This document shows, in pieces, positions 1 to 5,115 of a stretch of DNA of 5,115 nt; within the stretch, counting starts at the first letter, position 1, and every line of letters begins with the position of its first letter. Made by a program: the position numbers and the translations under genes. Origin of the DNA: Pseudomonadota bacterium (GTDB lineage Bacteria; Pseudomonadota; Alphaproteobacteria; Sphingomonadales; Sphingomonadaceae); contig JAEZBH010000150.1 in assembly GCA_023427285.1 (NCBI GenBank), forward strand, positions 1 to 5,115, written 5' to 3'. The notes below the pieces were generated by a model. That model ran no database searches, was not told the DNA's origin, and worked only from the letters and a program-made list of their open reading frames with translations.

Positions 1-1
1 T

Positions 2-814
2 GTGGCGTGGCTCGGCCGCAAGACCGGGAGCGCGCTTGTCCGGCAGGTTCGTGGAAATGGTGTCAGCGTTCGAGCCGCGACCCGCACTCCGCGTGCCGCC
101 GGGGACGTCAGGTTCGACTGGCGCGACGCCTCCACGTTCGAAGTCGCGCTCGACGGGGCTCGCGGCGGCGTCTATCTGGTTGCCCCAACAGACACGGCCG
201 AGCCGCTCGAGCTGATGCGGCCCTTTCTGGAAAAGGCGGCCGACCGCCGCCTCGTGCTTCTTTCCTCGTCTTCATTGCCGAAGGGCGGGCCCATGATGGG
301 CGCGGTTCACGCCTGGCTTGCAGCCCACTGCGAAGACTTTGCGGTCTTGCGCCCAAGTTGGTTCATGCAGAACTTTGTAACGCAGCATCTGGATGGTATT
401 CGTCAGGATGGTGCGATCTACTCGGCAACTGGCGACGGCCGGGTGGGCTTCATCGATGCCGAGGACATCGCAGCCGTTGCTGCCGCGATGCTCACCCGGT
501 CCGAGGCGTTGGGCGGTGCCGAACCCATTCTCACTGGCCCGCGAACGCTTTCTTACGATGATGTCGCTCGTGCCATTACGGAGGCGAGCGGTCGGGCGGT
601 GCGTCACGTCCGTTTAACCGTTGAGGAGCTGGCCAGACGCTATGAGGGCTACGGCCTGCCGCCTGGCTATGCCGCAACGCTCGCAGCCCTTGATGACGGT
701 ATTGCCAATGGGGCGGAAGATCGCGTTACCGACGAGGTCGAGCTCTGGACGAAGCGAAGTCCAAATGATCTTCATTCGTTTCTGGCGACCCATGCCGCAA
801 TGCTGCGCGAGTGA
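2..814 (+). CDS. NmrA-like NAD(P)-binding (atypical SDR) protein, 5'-truncated
   Basis: An open frame enters from the left edge and runs to TGA at 812-814, giving about 270 visible residues. NmrA-like proteins are usually 280-300 residues, so roughly 10-20 N-terminal residues are probably missing. What is seen: the tail of the dinucleotide-binding glycine motif (KTGSALVRQV, residues 7-16), a second strand with an Arg-rich turn (VSVRAATRTP, 21-30) typical of NADP binding, a VYLVAP strand (57-62), a LVLLSSSS strand (84-91), the family-typical LRPSWFMQNF block (116-125), and YSATGDGRVGFIDAEDIA (140-157). The C-terminal part (ILTGP, LSYDDVARAITEASGR) matches NmrA/ergot-biosynthesis-like members. 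The SDR Tyr-x-x-x-Lys pair is not evident, so the protein could be a redox sensor or an isomerase/reductase; substrate unknown. The glycine motif reads oddly at the very edge (VAWLGRKTG rather than GxTGxTG). No downstream gene is close enough to share an operon. Confidence 0.85.
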   Translation: MAWLGRKTGSALVRQVRGNGVSVRAATRTPRAAGDVRFDWRDASTFEVALDGARGGVYLVAPTDTAEPLELMRPFLEKAADRRLVLLSSSSLPKGGPMMGAVHAWLAAHCEDFAVLRPSWFMQNFVTQHLDGIRQDGAIYSATGDGRVGFIDAEDIAAVAAAMLTRSEALGGAEPILTGPRTLSYDDVARAITEASGRAVRHVRLTVEELARRYEGYGLPPGYAATLAALDDGIANGAEDRVTDEVELWTKRSPNDLHSFLATHAAMLRE

Positions 815-929
815 TTGCCGCTGGCTGCCGTCGCCTTCCAGGCTGACCTTCAGCGCGGGCCCTTCCGCGTTGACCAGCCACAAACAAACGGCAGTCAAAC
901 AATGGGCCGATCGTTGGTTGCGATTTTGA

Positions 930-949
930 GATCACGGTGATTCGTGATC
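930..949. repeat. Inverted repeat GATCACG-N6-CGTGATC
   Basis: Arms at 930-936 and 943-949 are perfect reverse complements of 7 bp with a 6-nt spacer. A shorter palindrome, ATCAC-G-GTGAT, overlaps it at 931-941, so the site contains three alternating half-sites. It lies 115 bp after the NmrA-like gene with no T tract, so a regulator-binding site or a simple hairpin fits better than an intrinsic terminator. Function unknown. Confidence 0.45.
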
Positions 950-1024
950 AGGCCCGCGCGTATCCGCAACCGCGAGGGCGGCTATCGGTGGTATGATCTG
1001 TGCTCACGGGCTCAATGCTTGGAG

Positions 1025-1069
1025 GGCGCAGATGACGTCATGCGCCATGCCGCATCATGCGAGGCGCAG
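1025..1069. repeat. Cluster of overlapping palindromes
   Basis: GGCGCA occurs at 1025-1030 and 1063-1068, with its complement TGCGCC at 1041-1046 between them, so the middle copy can pair with either. TGACGTCA (1033-1040) is self-complementary. Positions 1025-1046 would form a perfect 20-bp palindrome but for an extra GA at 1031-1032. CGCAT-C-ATGCG lies at 1051-1061. The cluster is about 80-120 nt downstream of the minus-strand tRNA, so it could shape or stop that transcript, but no T tract follows on either strand. Confidence 0.45.
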
Positions 1070-1145
1070 GTGGAGCGGCTGGGAATGCTTATTTCTGGGA
1101 GCGCTCGGCCATCGACAGTCAACAGCGCGCCGGGGAGTGCGCTGG

Positions 1146-1237
<92 letters not shown>

Positions 1238-1289
1238 GTGGACCGCCGGTTGCGTCGCCTTGTCGGCGCGCCCCGTTGAGCGAGCCGCG

Positions 1290-1318
1290 TACATAGGGCA
1301 AGGCGCGGCAGTTGTGAA
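1290..1318 (-). promoter_or_regulatory. Probable promoter of tRNA-Ser
   Basis: On the minus strand a -35-like TTCACA (complement of 1313-1318) and a -10-like TATGTA (complement of 1290-1295) are 17 nt apart. Transcription would start near 1283, giving a short 5' leader of about 45 nt before the tRNA, which suits processing by RNase P. The -10 is a weak match. An A8 run further upstream (1343-1350) could be a distal UP element but is rather far away. Confidence 0.4.
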
Positions 1319-1459
1319 GCCCCCGATGCATCTCTGTCCGGATTTTTTTTACAAGGTCTATTGAGCCGGACGAGAGGCGGAAGACCGGGAGGTTGCCTCG
1401 GGCGTGCGATGCGCTGCCCCGGCGGCAGGACGGGCATGGAGGTCGAACCGGGGGTGGGG

Positions 1460-1490
1460 CTTAAAACCGCTTCGCTTCGCTCCTATATTC
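1460..1490 (+). promoter_or_regulatory. RpoH (sigma-32)-type heat-shock promoter of hspQ
   Basis: CTTAAAA (1460-1466) is followed by CCTATATTC (1482-1490). Measured from CTTA, the spacer is 18 nt, matching the known alphaproteobacterial RpoH pattern CTTG-N17/18-CYTATNT except for A in place of G at the fourth base. It lies upstream of a heat-shock gene in the right orientation. Transcription would start near 1495, leaving a leader of about 110 nt. Confidence 0.6.
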
Positions 1491-1563
1491 ATAAGGAGAA
1501 GATGAGTGAGAATGAGGCCGCTCAAGGTCGGCGGCAAGGGGTGTGGTCAACCCGGGGTCCAGC

Positions 1564-1596
1564 CCTTCGGTTCGAAAGGCCTTCGGTTCGAAAGGA
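1564..1596 (+). promoter_or_regulatory. Tandem 16-bp repeat folding over the hspQ ribosome-binding site
   Basis: The unit CCTTCGGTTCGAAAGG occurs twice in perfect tandem, at 1564-1579 and 1580-1595. Each copy can fold into a small hairpin: CCUUCG pairs with CGAA-(A)-GG around a GUU loop, with one bulged A. In the second copy the 3' arm contains AAAGG, which with A1596 forms the Shine-Dalgarno sequence of hspQ, 7 nt before its ATG. The ribosome-binding site is therefore sequestered in a short, bulged, meltable stem. This is a plausible thermosensor, inferred from pairing only. Confidence 0.45.
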
Positions 1597-1603
1597 ATGA
1601 CCT

Positions 1604-1984
1604 ATGCCAAGCATGGAACTGTACGGAACAGAAACCCGTCGGCCGAGGTCCGGTGCCTTGGATAGAACAGCCACCTTCCGTATCGGGCAGGTGGTGCGGC
1701 ACCGCTATTACCCGCTGCGCGGCGTGATCTTCGATGTGGACCCGGAGTACAGCAACTCTGACGAGTGGTGGCTCTCGATTCCCGAAGACCTGCGGCCCGA
1801 CAAGGATCAGCCCTTCTATCACCTGCTCGCCGAGAACGAGCAGCAGGCCTATGTGGCCTACGTCAGCCAGCAGAACCTCGTGCCGGACGATTCGCCCGAG
1901 CCGGTGCTGCATCCGGCGATTCCCCAGATGTTTTCCGGCTATTCGAACGGCCAGTACCAGCTCCGGCCCGAGCGAACCAACTAA
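1604..1984 (+). CDS. hspQ: HspQ heat-shock / hemimethylated-DNA-binding (YccV-like) protein
   Basis: The 126-residue product carries the whole YccV/HspQ domain at about residues 24-110: ATFRIGQVVRHRYYPLRGVIFDVDPEY, then EEWWL-like DEWWLSIP (53-60), RPDKDQPFYHLLAENE (64-79), YVAYVSQQNL (83-92), and the family's tail HP...MF (103-110). In E. coli HspQ (about 105 residues) is a small heat-shock-induced protein that binds hemimethylated DNA near oriC, limits DnaA, and acts as a specificity factor for Lon; the same role here is inference. This copy has an N-terminal extension of about 23 residues rich in Arg and Thr, and a polar C-terminal tail. ATG at 1604 is preferred because AAAGGA at 1591-1596 is well spaced; ATG at 1613 is a possible alternative. 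The RpoH-type promoter upstream supports heat induction. It appears monocistronic. Confidence 0.93.
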   Translation: MPSMELYGTETRRPRSGALDRTATFRIGQVVRHRYYPLRGVIFDVDPEYSNSDEWWLSIPEDLRPDKDQPFYHLLAENEQQAYVAYVSQQNLVPDDSPEPVLHPAIPQMFSGYSNGQYQLRPERTN

Positions 1985-1994
1985 GTTGTCCCGA

Positions 1995-2037
1995 TTCTGC
2001 GGGTGATTTTGCCCCAAAGGCGCTTTTGCCCGCAGAA
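1995..2037. repeat. Inverted repeat downstream of hspQ
   Basis: TTCTGCGGG (1995-2003) and CCCGCAGAA (2029-2037) are perfect 9-bp complements starting 11 nt after the hspQ stop. The 25-nt loop can hold a small inner TTTG/CAAA stem. No T tract follows on the plus strand, so it may protect the 3' end of the hspQ mRNA rather than terminate it. A second hairpin (GGCGCTT 2052-2058 with AAGCGCC 2066-2072) follows; its right arm could also pair with an identical GGCGCTT at 2019-2025. Confidence 0.45.
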
Positions 2038-2124
2038 AAGGTCTGACGCCGGGCGCTTTTCGTTGAAGCGCCGGGCAATTGCAGATAACAGGATCGCGAA
2101 GCTTGTTACCGGAACGGCAATTCA

Positions 2125-2147
2125 GGAGGCTCCGGCTTCCGCTTTTT
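2125..2147 (+). terminator. Weak intrinsic terminator, probably for hspQ
   Basis: GGAGGC (2125-2130) pairs with GCTTCC (2135-2140), including one G-U pair, around a TCCG loop; GC and then five T (2143-2147) follow. The stem is short but GC-rich. It ends 20 nt before the rplU -35 box, a sensible place to end the hspQ transcript about 150 nt after its stop. Confidence 0.5.
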
Positions 2148-2166
2148 GTTGTGGCGTGAACAAGCG

Positions 2167-2183
2167 GTTGACTCATAGTCAAC
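2167..2183. promoter_or_regulatory. Perfect palindrome over the rplU -35 box (candidate operator)
   Basis: GTTGACT-CAT-AGTCAAC has perfect 7-bp arms and a 3-nt spacer. The left arm contains the TTGACT -35 hexamer, so a dimeric regulator bound here would compete with RNA polymerase. No regulator is identified; the symmetry could also be chance, built on the hexamer. Confidence 0.4.
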
Positions 2184-2195
2184 GGTAAGTATAAC
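2168..2195 (+). promoter_or_regulatory. Housekeeping sigma-70 promoter of rplU-rpmA
   Basis: TTGACT (2168-2173) and TATAAC (2190-2195) are 16 nt apart, both five of six matches to consensus. The start site would fall near 2202, giving a leader of about 68 nt before rplU. This is the strongest housekeeping promoter visible in the window and fits a highly expressed ribosomal-protein operon. Confidence 0.75.
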
Positions 2196-2269
2196 TCCGC
2201 GCTTCCAAGGATCGGCGCCGGGATGCCTTGTGTCCTGCTGTGCCGCCAACGATTGAGAAGGTTTTAGCC

Positions 2270-2566
2270 ATGTACGCTGTGGTGCGCACGGGTGGTAAGC
2301 AGTACCGGGTCGCCGCCGACGACCAGATCCTGGTTGAGAAGCTGGCCGGTGAGGCTGGTGAGACTGTTACCCTGTCTGAAGTTCTGATGGTTGGCGAAGG
2401 CGCCGACGTGAAGTCGGGTTCCGGCGTCACGGTTACCGCCGAGATCGTCGATCAGACGAAGGGCGACAAGGTCGTCATTTTCAAGAAGAAGCGTCGTCAC
2501 AACTACCGGCGCAAGCTTGGTCACCGTCAGCAGCTGACGGTACTCAAGATCAAAGCGATCGGCTAA
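2270..2566 (+). CDS. rplU: 50S ribosomal protein L21
   Basis: The 98-residue product starts with the hallmark [14 protein letters not shown] and ends with the L21 signature around residues 67-90 ([20 protein letters not shown]). L21 binds 23S rRNA in the large subunit and needs L20 to assemble. The length is close to the E. coli protein (103), and the long Lys/Ala-rich C-terminal tail found in some rhizobial L21 proteins is absent. ATG at 2270 is chosen because the protein family begins MYAV and GAGAAGG (2255-2261) is 8 nt upstream; an in-frame GTG at 2228 would add 14 unconserved residues. It is the first gene of the rplU-rpmA pair, with rpmA starting 18 nt after the stop, and is driven by the promoter at 2168-2195. 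Confidence 0.98.
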   Translation: MYAVVRTGGKQYRVAADDQILVEKLAGEAGETVTLSEVLMVGEGADVKSGSGVTVTAEIVDQTKGDKVVIFKKKRRHNYRRKLGHRQQLTVLKIKAIG

Positions 2567-2584
2567 GTCAGAGGAGACTGAGTC

Positions 2585-2854
2585 ATGGCACATAAAAAAG
2601 CAGGCGGCTCCTCGCGTAACGGTCGCGATTCCGCTGGTCGCCGTCTTGGCGTCAAGAAGTTCGGTGGTGAGCGCGTGGTTGGTGGCAACATCATCATCCG
2701 TCAGCGCGGCACCAAGGTTCACCCGGGCAACAACGTTGGCCTCGGCACGGACCACACCATTTTCGCTCTCGTTGAGGGCACCGTGAAGTTCCATGAAGGC
2801 AAGCTGGGTCGGCAGTACGTTTCTGTCGAGCCGATGCCGCTGGCAGCCGAGTAA
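2585..2854 (+). CDS. rpmA: 50S ribosomal protein L27
   Basis: The 89-residue product begins [16 protein letters not shown], the conserved flexible L27 N-terminus that reaches the peptidyl-transferase centre and contacts tRNA. The family signature is present at residues 34-48 ([15 protein letters not shown]), followed by [15 protein letters not shown]. Length is normal (E. coli 85). The N-terminus has no cleavable extension of the Firmicutes type. GAGGAG at 2571-2576 lies 8 nt before the ATG, a strong ribosome-binding site. It is co-transcribed with rplU, and a strong terminator follows about 60 nt after the stop. Confidence 0.98.
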   Translation: MAHKKAGGSSRNGRDSAGRRLGVKKFGGERVVGGNIIIRQRGTKVHPGNNVGLGTDHTIFALVEGTVKFHEGKLGRQYVSVEPMPLAAE

Positions 2855-2880
2855 ATCGCGGCCTGCGCATGGACATGTCC

Positions 2881-2938
2881 GGGTCGCCACGACGGTGACC
2901 CAGATACGACATTCCGGAGAGGGAGATGGGTCACCGTC
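2881..2938 (+). promoter_or_regulatory. Competing hairpins before the terminator (attenuator-like)
   Basis: Segment 1, GGGTCGCC (2881-2888), pairs with part of segment 2 (2894-2901) in an 8-bp stem with one G-U and a 5-nt loop. Segment 2, GACGGTGACCC (2891-2901), is also a perfect 11-bp complement of segment 3, GGGTCACCGTC (2928-2938). Segment 3 covers the loop and inner stem of the downstream terminator. The three hairpins therefore exclude one another in sequence. A regulatory switch is inference; no ligand or leader peptide is evident. Confidence 0.45.
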
Positions 2939-2956
2939 TCCCTCTTTGCGTTTTTT
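2914..2956 (+). terminator. Intrinsic terminator after rpmA
   Basis: Positions 2918-2929 pair with 2934-2945 in a 12-bp stem (AGAGGGAGA/TCTCCCTCT, a T-G wobble, then GG/CC) around a GTCA loop. G-U pairs at the base can lengthen it. TTGCG and then six T (2951-2956) follow. This ends the rplU-rpmA transcript, fully or partly; the next ATG is only 35 nt further on. Confidence 0.8.
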
Positions 2957-2991
2957 CTCCCTCTCCCCACGTTCTACGGCGGGAGAGTCCG

Positions 2992-5115
<2,124 letters not shown>

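Larger units (their letters stand above)
1238..1603. other. Divergent intergenic region between tRNA-Ser and hspQ
   Basis: This 366-bp stretch separates two divergently transcribed genes. Its left half holds a probable tRNA promoter on the minus strand and a run of eight T at 1343-1350 (A on the minus strand). Positions 1351-1455 are GC-rich and show nothing I recognise. The right part holds an RpoH-type promoter and the structured hspQ leader. One short frame with an upstream AAGGAG (1502-1600) is treated as a finding because its coding status is doubtful. Confidence 0.6.

Noticed and set aside
614..898. Minus-strand 94-codon frame antisense to the NmrA-like 3' end
   Set aside because: No recognisable family, and the opposite strand is clearly coding over most of its length.
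1033..1040. TGACGTCA as a CRE-like regulator site
   Set aside because: That is a eukaryotic factor site; here it is simply the core of a larger palindrome.
1343..1350. Run of eight T as a plus-strand terminator
   Set aside because: No convincing stem precedes it, and no plus-strand gene upstream needs it.
1506..1727. 73-codon frame from GTG 1506 running into hspQ
   Set aside because: It overlaps the hspQ coding region in another frame and has no family resemblance.
2228..2269. Upstream GTG start for rplU
   Set aside because: It adds 14 residues foreign to L21; the family begins MYAVV, and a good Shine-Dalgarno precedes 2270.
2926..2991. N-terminal extension of the GNAT protein from ATG 2926
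   Set aside because: It would be encoded by the terminator stem and T tract; ATG 2992 has the better ribosome-binding site and matches the family start.

Overview
The window is high-GC bacterial DNA carrying mostly housekeeping genes. The gene order rplU - rpmA - GNAT acetyltransferase - obgE - proB, an HspQ of the long alphaproteobacterial type, an Obg without a long acidic tail and a tRNA with encoded CCA all point to an alphaproteobacterium, probably near the Hyphomicrobiales. The species cannot be told from the sequence alone.

Layout. Positions 2-814 hold the 3' part of an NmrA-like NAD(P)-binding protein cut by the window edge. A gene-free stretch (815-1147) with several inverted repeats follows. 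A class II tRNA-Ser(CGA) lies on the minus strand at 1148-1237. The gap 1238-1603 carries a likely tRNA promoter (minus) and a heat-shock (RpoH-type) promoter (plus), then a structured leader in front of hspQ (1604-1984). The hspQ-rplU gap has inverted repeats, a weak terminator and a clear housekeeping promoter whose -35 box sits in a perfect 17-bp palindrome. rplU (2270-2566) and rpmA (2585-2854) encode ribosomal proteins L21 and L27. After rpmA comes a strong intrinsic terminator preceded by segments that can form competing hairpins. A GNAT acetyltransferase (2992-3585), obgE (3582-4607) and proB (from 4592, cut by the right edge) then overlap end to start.

How the genes fit together. L21, L27 and the ribosome-assembly GTPase Obg form the usual ribosome-biogenesis cluster. 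The GNAT protein sits between them and may act on a ribosomal or translation protein, though its substrate is unknown. proB, the first step of proline synthesis, is co-transcribed by overlap with obgE. The terminator lies only 35 nt before the GNAT start, so GNAT-obgE-proB expression probably depends on readthrough of that terminator or on a promoter inside or just after rpmA.

I found no new multi-gene system. The most interesting signals are regulatory RNA candidates: a duplicated 16-nt unit that folds over the hspQ ribosome-binding site (possible RNA thermometer), and the attenuator-like hairpin set between rpmA and the GNAT gene.
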